Below, one piece after another: positions 54,081-64,000 of a stretch of DNA of 64,000 bases. The stretch covers positions 8,763,897 to 8,827,896 of the forward strand of contig CM060684.1 of NCBI GenBank assembly GCA_030686995.1. Reading direction: 5' to 3'. Under the pieces are notes generated by a model that saw only the letters and a program-made list of their open reading frames with translations, had not been told where the DNA came from and did no database searches. The DNA is from Artemisia argyi. Lineage: Eukaryota > Streptophyta > Magnoliopsida > Asterales > Asteraceae. How positions within the stretch are numbered: position 1 is the first letter of the stretch; each line of letters opens with the position of its first letter. Both the position numbers and the translations under genes were made by a program.

Positions 54081-57000
54081 TCAGTTACTTATTGATTGTG
54101 TCAAAATCAATTATATAATATAGTAGTGTAGTATCGAAATGATCAGCACAAAATACGGATTTACCGAGTCGTTTCCCAACGAAAGTTGAATGGAATCTCG
54201 AATTATCGAATTGTGAATCGTGTAGTGAAAAGTGAATAGTGAAAATTGTGATGGTGAAATTCAAATTATGAAAAAAAAAATAGTGAATAAAGCAGAATGT
54301 ACAAGCTATATATGCACAAATTATTAAAATGTAAAAACGGAAATTCAAACGCGATTTTAAAAACGTAACGTTCGAATTAAAACGTAACTTTAATTGAAAA
54401 AATGATCCTACAAACTTGAAACAATTTTCTAAAAATCTTATTCTAACAAAATGAATTTCCAGAAAAAGAAAATTATTTTTTTTACTTTTCTTTTATTTTC
54501 TATGAATTTATTTTTGTTTTTGTATTTTTAAATGAATTAAAAATAAAGGAAAATAGAAAAATAAAAGGGAAAAATGTAAAATAATTTCTGAAAAATCTAA
54601 AATATTATAAAAGAATTTCCTAAAATATTTTTGTATTTTTTATGGCTTTTTATGAATTTTTATGGATTTTTGTTTATTGAAAAGTATTTAAAAATGATTA
54701 AAATCAAAGAAAAATTAAGAAAAATATCAAATCAACTTGGAAAAATCTAAAAAATTACCAAAAAATCAAAAATAATAAAAATAACTTGGATAAAAATTTT
54801 GAAGCTAAAATGAACAGTTTAAGTGCTTATTCTTGCCAAAACAGCTTATCACAAGTGTTTATTTATAAGCACTTGTGACAAAACTGAATGATACTTAATA
54901 CACAGATGTTTTATGATATAAAATGCTCAGAAATGCAGAGTTACAAATCTCTAAAAGCTCAGAAACTCAGGAAATTTGCAATAAGCCAATAATAAGCTCA
55001 CACAATAAGCAGAAATGAAACAGACAGATCCAGAAGCTAAATTATCATGCACAACACTTATACTACTTCAAACAAACTTAGAAATGCCAATAGTACACAA
55101 GTACAAGCTCAAAGATGCACTAACATGCCTAATGTTCAAAACAGATACTAGTTCCAAGGTGCTTACTAGCAATTAGCTAAAGCCTGATTAAATAAGCTCT
55201 AATCTCCAAACTGAGTGGGGCAAAAGTAGCACTGAACAACTGAGATCTCAAAACAACTAAGAGATAGTAACCCTTATCCAATTATCTATACCAACTGACA
55301 CCTAGAGAACCGACCAAAACTAATGCACAGGGTAAGATTAAGCTCAGATTAGTAACTTTAAAGCAATATTCCAATAAGCAGATGAGATCTAATATGACTT
55401 TTACTTTTTAATATTGATTATCTAACTGCTAAACTACTAAAATCAACAATCCACTAGTTATTTTACTCAATTATGAAATCTAGAAATGCACTAAAAGATT
55501 TAACTAAAAACTGATGATCAATTTTGTTTGACTTTCTAAATTCCTAATTATTTTGACTAAAGTGAATTTTAAATGCTCTAATCTAAATGAGATTATACTG
55601 ATTACCTAAATTATTAAGTAAAATAGCTAAAATTCTAGTTTATGCAACTACTACTATATCAATTCCTTACTGTTATGAAAATTTGAAAACACTAGAATGA
55701 TTTTTTACTTTTTATTGAGATGACTATCTACCTTTATGATATTGATTTCTATACTAACACTAATGTAACCTAAATGTCCAATAAAATCAAATATCTAACA
55801 ACAATTAAGCTCAACAATGTTCAAATCCAAACACTCCTATATAATGACAGTTACACAACCATATCTACAATTAGACTACTAAACTCATCAAATTGAATCA
55901 AACTCAACTCTAAACCTCTACTAAACAACAAATCAATTACTAATAACTACTAAATCAATCAGTTATGCAATAATTCAAGATCTCAGATTACTAAATGAGA
56001 AATGCAACTCAGATTAGGCTTACAACAGATGATAAAATGATCACATAAGCTCAACTATATCTAATTCTACTTGTATAACATCAATATCTATGAATCAAAC
56101 AGTAAATAACCAATTCAAACCAAGCTGCGACAGATTACACTAGAAACTAAAAGATTGAGCAATACTTACAAAGATTTTCCACCTCAGCAAGAACAGAGGT
56201 GGATTCACTTTACTTGCCTATCTCTAGGATAGGCAGAGACCATCCACGTCTGTCTCAGCATATCACAAACTCCACAGGAACCAATTGATCAAGTCCTATT
56301 GACTTATGTTGACTGACTTTCAATGATCACTTGTAAAACAGATCCACAGGAAATTATAGAACTATAATGGATTGTGAAAAAGCTATTTGAGCTTATTTAA
56401 AAGCTTATAAAAACAGCTTGAAAACTTATTTTTATTTTATGATTTTTATGTATTTTTTACAAATGAATTTTTTAACTGAATTGAAAGATTAATTCTATTA
56501 AGCTACATGAAGAATACTAAAAGCAGTTAAGAAATAAGCTGAATATATGATTTATAAAAGCTGATTTACTAAAATAGTATCAATAAGCTAATAAGAGAAA
56601 TGAGAAATCTGAAAATTTTTATTAAGCTAAATGGAATTCATTACAATTACTAAACTAAGTAAGTACATTTAAGTCTACAATTTGACAGAGCTTCGCTAAG
56701 GCTATTCTACACCCTAAAAATGCTGAAATATGATCCTATTTATACAAGGATTGAGGGAGTTGGGGTATCCTTGCCAGGTTGGTGATCCTCGTGCAATTTG
56801 TGCTTTCTCTCATCATCTTATCACCATTAGATCAAAATTGTGTTTCTTCTCTCAATCCACAACCCTTGGATCACTAAAATTGATGTACTGCCATCTGTCT
56901 CAATATATGCAAACTCTCTGACATGTGATGGCATACTTCTAGAAGGCGAATCCAAGGCTTGTATCTCTTTCTGCCAAATGTCCTCCTAGCATCTCATATT

Positions 57001-57830
57001 CTCTCTGACACATGCTCTGTCACGTGAGGTGTGCTTCTAGAAGACCCGTTAATCATGGTTATTTGATATAGCTTGAGTTGATTGAGTCAAATGGTGCAAT
57101 TAGGGTTCATCTCAATTGGGGATTCTGGGTTCTTGATTATTTGGGATTTTATTAGTATTTGACCCTGGTGTGGGTATTTGACCGAAAAATGGGCTTGGGT
57201 AAAACAAATGGTTGGTCTTGGGCTCATGGTATTCTTTGGACTTGTACATGATTGGATTTGGACTTTCACATTTAGTATATAACTTTGATAAGGACCATAA
57301 ATGTAAACTTTGAAACCATGAGGGTCAATTCTGCCAATATTTCAAAATATATTCCAAGGGCACCACATGTGATTTTCTGATTCATAAAGGACTGAGTTGA
57401 CTTTTTCCCCAAATAAACCTTTGAAGGGCTGATTGTGTTAACTTTCAAAGTACAGGGAATGTTTCTGACATTCCTTCAAACTTCCATATCAAGGATCAAT
57501 CATGCAAATCTTCAAACTCTAGGGATCACTTTTGACTTTTCAAAGCTCAACTTGATTGCCAGCTTGACTTTCTGACTCGTTTTACTCTCGTGCTCGTTTT
57601 TGCCGGATTTCTGTTTGTTTTTCGTCATTTTACGTAATATCCGTACCTGCACATTCACAATCACAAAAACATGTTTTCTTTGGCGTTTTTGGATTAATAA
57701 GTCCCAATTTAGCTCAGAAAAGGTGAGTGAAAAAGCACTCACCACTTATTTTTGGCAAAAGCAACACAAATTACATGCCAAAGGAAGAGGTTTTCTACCT
57801 CCTTGAATAGGTAACAATGATCTCTGAATT
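54081..57830 (-). repeat. Long LTR-like repeat, copy 3 (inverted)
   Basis: Minus-strand order matches copies 1 and 2: a start containing CCAAAAACGCCAAAGAAAAC and GAGCACGAG (near 57600), a GGTCC-type series (57560-57280), TATAAATAGG (near 56740), AGCTTATT-rich middle, and a tail with TTGGGAAACGACTCGGTAAA (near 54170). Termini and target duplication not resolved. No ORF with coding character. Confidence 0.5.
56736..56747 (-). promoter_or_regulatory. TATA-like box of LTR-like repeat copy 3
   Basis: TTGTATAAATAGGATC on the minus strand, a good plant TATA sequence. Confidence 0.45.
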
Positions 57831-58386
57831 CAATGAGCGGCTTGGGTAACGTGTTGAAATGGGATACTTAATACCATTAATCATTTTTAGGACCTGTATT
57901 AGGACTCATAAGAATACAAGAAAGACGGAAGAGATGGAACCGGACATTGGGTGTATGAAAAGGTAACGTCTGTTTATGCACCTTTTTAACATATGTCATG
58001 CAATCAATATGGTTTTGCTGCATTTGTTCACAATGTTACATATTTATTACAAAAATATGATATAGAAGAAAAGGCGAGAGCAGCGTTCTGGTGTGAAGAG
58101 TTAATAAAAGAGATTGCGTAGAAGGTTGGAGGCTTATGACAACAACATCTTTACAATTGCATCTTCCAAAATGATTTGGGCTCGCTTTTTGTCACTTGCA
58201 GGTATGTACCAAACCAAGTTAGATATGTTGTTTTATTTGCATAATTGCATCAGGTCCTGATACTTACACTTATACACCTACTAATGGGTGTTTTTTTCCC
58301 CTCCAACAGTATGTCATTTGCAAGAGTCGAGACCGGGCTGGGAAACATTCAAGGTACTGTCGGTATGTTCATTCATGGTTTGGTGG
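57831..58386. other. Unidentified sequence before the Tekay-like LTR
   Basis: Short open stretches with splice-like GCAG|GT borders (near 58200). No recognisable protein. Confidence 0.25.
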
Positions 58387-58786
58387 TGTGACAACTGGCA
58401 AAATAGGGAGCCGTTTTATAAAACCGCATTACATTGAAATTATAAATTTAAAATTCTTAATAGTTTATTTTGACGAGATATTTTACGAATGTGGGAACGT
58501 GATTTTTATCATGCGATATTTATGAGATTTGGCTATTTAATTATGGTTTGGTTTGATTCGGTCGTGATGAATTATTTTTGAGATCGTTATTTTTGGCACT
58601 ACTTTGACTCCGGCACTAGGTTGACCTAACAATTTTAATTTCATTTTATTATTGGATCGGATATTATTATTTTGGAACGGGTTTGGTTTGAGAAAGATAT
58701 TTGGTTATTTAAGTTTCGGGTTTGGTCCGTGTGTTGACACTGGGCTACTAAATCCCTACACCCACTACTATTATTATCATTTAAAA

Positions 58787-58787
<1 letters not shown>

Positions 58788-58834
<47 letters not shown>
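58788..58834. repeat. Poly-T run
   Basis: About 46 consecutive T inside the LTR. Confidence 0.9.
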
Positions 58835-58840
<6 letters not shown>

Positions 58841-60113
58841 GAGTAAATAACATGAATCGTCCTTGTGGCTGTCATTTTACAAGCAAACCATCACCAGCAT
58901 CTCATCCCTACTCTCTCTTTCTTCTTCCTTTAAACACCACCGCCGCCCCCTAAATTCACCATAGCTCCGCCACCGCCGCCCTCACCATAAAAACAACACC
59001 ACCATCTTCACCATCTTTTCGAGATCTATCTATTGGTACCAACCACGTGCCCTAACTCCCCCTATAACACCTAATTCGAATTAAATCCCCACGAGTTCAT
59101 CATCACTTTGTAGTATTTCTTGAAGATCTATTCGTTTGGCTTTGATTTTTGAAGGTAGGCCGAGTTTTTGGACTCGTGTTGTGTTCGATTCGTGACTTAG
59201 AGTCACGGGTTTTCATTTATTTTTCGGGTTTCATGGAGAGTGTGGCAAGAATCAAATGGATTTTGTGAGAATAAAGTGGGAAAAAGGATTTTGGTTGATA
59301 AAAACGTGTTTGGTATCCGGGTTGGATTGTTTTGGGTTCGAATGTGTGGAAGGATTGATGATTCTTGGTGGGTTGATGCTCGGTTTGAGCATAACCGAGA
59401 CCCTCGAGGTCTCGGGGTCGGTTTTGTGGCTTGTTTTGTCGAGCTGAGACCCAAAGGGGTCCTCCCCGTTTCATGTTGTTGTTGTTGTCGAGACACCAAG
59501 ACCCAAGGGGTCCTCGTTGACCTTGTTGTTGTTGTTGTTTGGGTTTGGCCGACGACCACTATGGTCCGTTTGTTGGGTTGGCTCGTTTAGAGCAAGCCGA
59601 GACCCTAGAGGTCTCGGGTGGACCCACGACCTTTGTTTTGAGTACAACTTTGACCCGGGTTGACTTGGTAACTCAACCCGTTGCATATTTGGTTTTCGGA
59701 CAATATATGTTACTTATTATTTATTTTTGTTGTGATTGTGATATGGGCATTTGGTTATTATTTGGACGCGTTGCGGTATTTCTTGTTTATGAGTATATTT
59801 GGAGGTGTGTTGACGAAAGTGGATTGGGGACCGATTGTGAGACGGTCATTAGATGACGGAGATAGGTTAGTCGGGTGCCGTAGTCGGACCCTCATGTTGT
59901 AGCACGTGATATGGGATTGTTTGGGCGGAGTTGATTTATATTGTGACTTGATTATATTGTTTTGGACTTGGACTATGAGCCGAGGGTCATGACTCGGACA
60001 TGTGACCAGATTCTATGACTCGATAAATATTTAAAAGTCGATATTAAAAATAATACTCGTTATAATATTATTAAGAATATAATCGTTTATATACGTATAT
60101 AGACGTGTTAAAC

Positions 60114-60114
<1 letters not shown>

Positions 60115-60155
<41 letters not shown>
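60115..60155. repeat. (TA)n microsatellite
   Basis: About 40 bp of TA flanked by ACGTATA motifs inside the LTR. Confidence 0.9.
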
Positions 60156-60158
<3 letters not shown>

Positions 60159-61204
60159 AATGCGTATATTAATAATAAAACGATCACGAGTAAACGTATA
60201 ATAATAAAACGATAGTTATTATACTATGCAAGTAGTGTAATAAATGTCGGGATATTATTATAAATAATAATTATAAAAATAACGGCGAAACATAAGTCGG
60301 GTAAATAATAATTCAAAAGGTGATTTTATTTATAAATTAGAAACTTATCGAGTTATACGAATTGTGGGTCTTTAAAGTCCAAGTGGGCTTTATATTGTGA
60401 CTTTGTGTTGTCACGGATATATGACGGTTAATATAAACATTCTATATATCGAATGACTTATTCTAGATCGAGTTATTTGACGATATAAAATGGGTATATT
60501 AATGGGCATCGTATCCCACGACGCCCATAGGATGTGGTATATATTTTAGGGTAATGAGTTACTATATGTCTCGTGGAATTTGGCCGATTCGACGGTATAT
60601 ATAGGGAATTCATTGGGCTACGACATATACCAAATAGAAACTTATGTGCAATGTGTTTTAGGTTGGGTATAATTTTGGAACGATATATTACGTAAATAAA
60701 TATGGGAGATTATCAAATCGACGGATTTAATAAGCTTCGATAATTATTTAAATAATATGTTGGGCTAACATTAGACCTATAGTTATCTTATTATTGTTCT
60801 TTGTTGAGGCTTTTTGGTTTGAGATGTGTCGACCCTCCACCCGTATGGATACCAAACGTCGGATTTCAAATAAATATGAAGTTAATTCGAGAAATGGATA
60901 TTTTGGAAAGTAAAATGAATTACGTTCGGGAATGGGAATATTTGATTTTGAGGAAATGTTTTCTGAACGAATTTGATATTGTTAGGAAGTGCCGAGTCAG
61001 TAGTTGCTGTTACGTGAGTTGCTTGAGATTTCTTGCGTCTTTCTTCTATCATTTCTTTTGAGAATTTCTGGACTTGAGGTGAGTCATAGCCCCACTTTTT
61101 ACTCTTGAACTTTGTTTTCAATACTTGGGGTGAGAAACATGCAAATGCTTTATGTGGACTATTATCGCTTTTTGATTTCAAAACTTGCTATGCTTATAGA
61201 ACTA

Positions 61205-61535
61205 GGTAGAGCGAGGCCTAGACTAGATCTAGGTAAGCTATTTGATTTGGTTATAGAGCGAGGCCTAGACTAGATCTAGGTAAGCTATTGATTTGGTTGT
61301 TGAGCGAGGCCTAGTCCCCGAACTAGGTAAGCTATTTGATTTGGTTGTTGAGCGAGGCCTAGTCCCCGAACTAGGTAAGCTATTTGATTTGGTTATAGAG
61401 CGAGGCCTAGACTAGATCTAGGTAAGCTATTGATTTGGTTGTTGAGCGAGGCCTAGTCCCCGAACTAGGTAAGCTATTGGATTGATTATAGAGCGAGGCC
61501 TAGACTTGAGCTAGGTAAGCTATTGATTGGATTGA
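61205..61535 (+). repeat. Seven tandem 46-48-bp repeats in the LTR
   Basis: Units begin GAGCGAGGCCTAG at 61209, 61256, 61302, 61350, 61398, 61444 and 61491. Two variants occur, one with ACTAGATCTAGG and one with TCCCCGAACTAGG, each followed by TAAGCTATTTGATTTGGTT. No coding role. Confidence 0.9.
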
Positions 61536-62004
61536 TTTGAGCTATAGCGTGCACCTATAGGGATGATTTGATTTGGTTGGTTTATTTTGGTTGGATGAGT
61601 GAGCCCTAGTCTAGCTAGCAAGCGTTTTGCGTATATGTCCACTATATTGAATTAAGAATCTAAACCTATGATCTCACCAGCGAAAGCTGACTTTTAGCGC
61701 GTTTTCTCAGGTAATTAAGTGATGCTATGCGGATGCTTGGGATTGGAGGCTTGGCATTTGGCACCGGTTATGGATCTATGTTTTCTAAAACTCTGATAAC
61801 TATTGTGGACCTATATTTATTTTTCTTTGGGCCTGACTTTGGATGATTTTGGGATAATGTAAACTTTAAAACCTCGTGTGGTTGTACTTTATTATGTTTA
61901 CTTTATCTCGTTCTTTTATGTCTTGTGTTTGGATACCAATCCCCGTAACACCCCGAAAGCTTGTTGAGTCTTCCGCTGTATCAAATTTTGGGGGTGTTAC
62001 AGAT

Positions 62005-62018
62005 TGGTATCAGAGCCA
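62005..62018 (+). promoter_or_regulatory. Primer-binding site, initiator-Met tRNA
   Basis: TGGTATCAGAGCCA, three bases after the LTR end. Confidence 0.9.
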
Positions 62019-62403
62019 AGGTTATAGAGAACTAGGTAAATAGACACCTAAACTATAACCGATTTTTATAGAAAACGATCCTCGACCATTGCCCGCCAGC
62101 CCGCCAAGCCGAAGCATCATTGTTTGTTATTGAGGTATTATGAGATTATTGAGATGATTAGCGATTTGGGATTTCTTGAGATGATTTGAGGTTTTAAGGA
62201 TTATTGATTTAGTGATATTATATGCGTTTTGAGGAATTATATGGCTTAATTGTTTTGAGAATGGTTTTAGTAATGCGGTATTTAAATCTTTCTTGATTTT
62301 ATACAATTTGGAATTATATGATGATTTTTGGATATGGTATTTGAGTTCGCGGTTTAGTTGTTTTTGAAATACTTACACCTACCCTACGCCGTTGTCACAG
62401 ACT

Positions 62404-63504
62404 ATGGCCTCCCATACGCCTGATGTCGTTGAGGATATTCTTACTACACCGGTATTGCCAGCACGGTTCACCATGGCCCCTGATGACCCTTACCAAGTTG
62501 CCATGCATTCAGCTACTATGACACCGACAGGTTCTACTTCAGCACTATCTGCTGCATCTACGCAGGGACCCTCATCTTCTCTAGGGCTCCCTGGTACATC
62601 GAGGCAGCTTACTCTTCATCAGGCTTTGGCTCGTGTGGCCGCACGTTTTGCCCACCGAGCTACGGCACGCATGTCGGTACGCCCTACTTCACCACCTTTA
62701 CAGATTGATGCTCATTCTCTTCTGTCTGAGGCGCCACCCACATCATTGCGTCGTCGTCCTAGATCACCTACTCCTTCACCACATGGTTCACCTAGTAGGA
62801 GACGACGATTGATGATGTACTCTTCCGATGAGGAGGAGGAGGAGTACGAGGGTGAGGATAAGGCTGATGACCCTGAGCGGGGGGATGACCCTCAGGAGGT
62901 TGAGCAGGGTGATGATGATGACCCTGAGGAGGAGGATGACCCTCAGGAGGATGAGATGCCTAATGATGATGATGTGTTAGTACCACCAGCTCAGGCTGAG
63001 GAGCCTGATTCACCTGTACATCCGATTGAGCGTGATTCACCTGATCATCCGTTTTTGTTTGAGTTACCACCTGGTAGTCCCGTTGAGTCGGATGCATCTT
63101 CTGAGGTTTCTGCTGAGCATGCAGAGTTAGGTGAGATTGGTAGGTTATGGGCTCAGATTACGGCTCTTGGTGAGAGAGTTACTCATATGTTTGAGCGGAT
63201 TGATAGAGTGACCGTTGAGTTCATTGGGCAGTTGAGGGTTGACATGGTTATGGCTGAGAGGAGAGTTACTGAGATGAGGAGAGTTTTGATGGAGGTTCAT
63301 GAGCATATCGATAGTATTCAGCGAGGTTTTGTTACAGCTCGAGAGGCCGACCACAAGCTATGGCAAAGGAATGCCGAGCTGGAGAAGGAGGTGGCTGACC
63401 TCAAGAGAGACCGAGACACCCATAGTGTGGAGTTAGGATCATTATGGAGGGATCTTGATGGCTTGAGGCAGGAGTTGAGGAACCTCCACCAGCAGCGTGG
63501 CTAG
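62404..63504 (+). CDS. Extra ORF upstream of gag: acidic coiled-coil protein, function unknown
   Basis: 366 codons from ATG 62404 without interruption. Ser/Thr/Pro-rich N-terminus (about 1-110), basic patch (RRRPRSP...SRRRRL, about 117-138), strongly acidic stretch (SSDEEEEEYEGEDKADD on, about 141-200), then a long heptad-like helix (IGRLWAQITALGERVTHMFE... to LRQELRNLHQQ, about 245-365). No enzyme motif. It sits between primer site and gag and ends 245 bp before gag, so it is probably translated from genomic or spliced element RNA. Perhaps a structural or nucleic-acid-associated accessory protein; I do not recognise a named family. Confidence 0.7.
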   Translation: MASHTPDVVEDILTTPVLPARFTMAPDDPYQVAMHSATMTPTGSTSALSAASTQGPSSSLGLPGTSRQLTLHQALARVAARFAHRATARMSVRPTSPPLQIDAHSLLSEAPPTSLRRRPRSPTPSPHGSPSRRRRLMMYSSDEEEEEYEGEDKADDPERGDDPQEVEQGDDDDPEEEDDPQEDEMPNDDDVLVPPAQAEEPDSPVHPIERDSPDHPFLFELPPGSPVESDASSEVSAEHAELGEIGRLWAQITALGERVTHMFERIDRVTVEFIGQLRVDMVMAERRVTEMRRVLMEVHEHIDSIQRGFVTAREADHKLWQRNAELEKEVADLKRDRDTHSVELGSLWRDLDGLRQELRNLHQQRG

Positions 63505-63749
63505 ACGTTCGAGCTATGTTATCTTGTTGCCTTCTTAACCGAGGAGTGTTCGGTTAGAAAAGCTAGTTATCTTATTTTAATGTGTTTCCGTTGATTACTC
63601 GTCTCGTTGGAACGATTGTTATCCTTGTGTTTTTGGTAGTTGGAACAATGTTGGATCTTTATTGTATGGTTGATGGTTATTATTTTATGGTATTATGTAG
63701 TTGTTGGATATTATGGAAATTGAGTTCCTATGTGCCTTATTGATGTCTT
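63505..63749. other. Spacer between extra ORF and gag
   Basis: T-rich, non-coding, no clear promoter; a donor-acceptor pair is not obvious. Confidence 0.45.
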
Positions 63750-64000
63750 ATGGGATCAATGGCCCCACGAAGAAACCCTGTTAGAGCTACCAGAACTGGA
63801 CCCGCAACGGCTACCCCTAGTCGTCGAGGACGCCGTCCAGCTCGAAATGTTGAGACCCCTACTCCTGATAACCTGGACACTACTAACCGCAACAACATGA
63901 ATCAAAATGTTGATGTTCAGGGAGACAATGATCATGTTCCACTTAATGCACCTACTGTGGATCAAGCAATGATCAATCAACTTGTGGATCAACGAGTTGC
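63750..64000 (+). CDS. gag start of the Tekay-like element (partial)
   Basis: Open to the window end. Two in-frame ATGs, 63750 (MGSMAPRRNP) and 63759 (MAPRRNP); the second gives the MxPRR start common in Tekay/Del Gag. The visible part is basic, then Asn/Asp-rich, with DQAMINQLVDQRVA at the edge, the usual lead-in to the Retrotrans_gag domain. The domain itself lies beyond the window. Confidence 0.65.
   Translation, partial: MGSMAPRRNPVRATRTGPATATPSRRGRRPARNVETPTPDNLDTTNRNNMNQNVDVQGDNDHVPLNAPTVDQAMINQLVDQRV

Larger units (their letters stand above)
58387..62001 (+). repeat. Tekay-like 5' LTR
   Basis: The right end is fixed by the primer site; the left end by TGTGACAAC, a less certain call because the 3' LTR is not available. 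It contains a poly-T run, CT-rich leader-like sequence (58890-59100), two palindromes CGAGACCCT(C/A)GAGGTCTCG (59394 and 59600 area), a TA run and seven tandem repeats near the 3' end. The several ORFs at 59200-59900 overlap on both strands and look accidental. Confidence 0.65.
58387..64000 (+). mobile_element. Tekay-like gypsy (chromovirus) element, 5' part, runs off window
   Basis: 5' LTR of about 3.6 kb (58387-62001, TGTGACAACTGG...GGTGTTACA), an initiator-Met primer site, an ORF before gag, and the first 80 codons of gag. Long LTR, TGTGACAAC start, GGGGGTGTTACA end and the initiator-Met site are typical of Tekay/Del chromoviruses; the lineage cannot be confirmed because pol and the chromodomain lie beyond the window. 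Confidence 0.7.

Noticed and set aside
59203..59902. Overlapping ORFs of 60-118 codons on both strands in the Tekay-like LTR
   Set aside because: No domain, mutually overlapping, within an LTR that also holds palindromes; probably chance openness in GC-richer sequence.

Overview
The window is plant nuclear DNA: AT-rich, intron-bearing and dominated by plant-type LTR retrotransposons, with one complete TIR-NB-LRR resistance gene. The repeat style (a Tekay-like gypsy element with a very long LTR and an extra ORF before gag, DUF4283/zinc-knuckle LINE relics, GGTCCCTGTGGTTTG fold-back repeats) suggests a eudicot, probably Asteraceae; that placement is inference. No rRNA, true tRNA or CRISPR array was seen.

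Layout. 1-3794 is the 3' part of a long AT-rich LTR-like repeat; relatives lie at about 9468-12420 (+) and about 54080-57830 (-). 3795-9440 and 12420-13680 are duplicated intergenic segments that act as empty-site controls for small DNA transposons. 13682-14618 is a TRIM element with three LTRs in tandem and a perfect 5-bp target duplication, inserted in a broken LINE ORF1-like gene. 16704-21757 is an intact Ty1/copia element (identical 132-bp LTRs, 5-bp target duplication, 1501-codon polyprotein, CCCH finger in gag). 21992-23762 is a 1.77-kb fold-back element.

24.5-35.5 kb is a mosaic: copies of a SINE-headed repeat, three arrays of a degenerate CGGTCAAGACCCGGT motif, and decayed pieces of unrelated host genes (deSI-like, possibly SDA1-like, an ARM-repeat protein twice, an ARF-like B3 protein, importin-5, an ankyrin/PGG-type protein). 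At least the importin piece keeps its introns and splice sites, which points to DNA-level capture or duplication, not retroposition.

41076-37305 (-) is the one convincing host gene, a four-exon TNL immune receptor of about 1150 residues with five nearly identical 47-residue LRR modules. 42.2-44.1 kb holds a duplicated segment around a perfect 51-bp inverted repeat, and a small MITE.

44148-53012 is a non-autonomous Athila/Tat-like gypsy element: 1350-bp LTRs about 99% identical, gag, no pol, and a spliced ORF2, each ORF carrying one in-frame TAG. It holds paired TGACGGCGTCA palindromes 21-23 bp apart, two pairs per LTR (one just upstream of the TATA box) and three internal pairs. 58387 to the window end is the 5' part of a Tekay-like gypsy element: 3.6-kb LTR, iMet primer site, an acidic coiled-coil ORF, then the start of gag. 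Apart from the TNL gene, the open coding capacity belongs to mobile elements.
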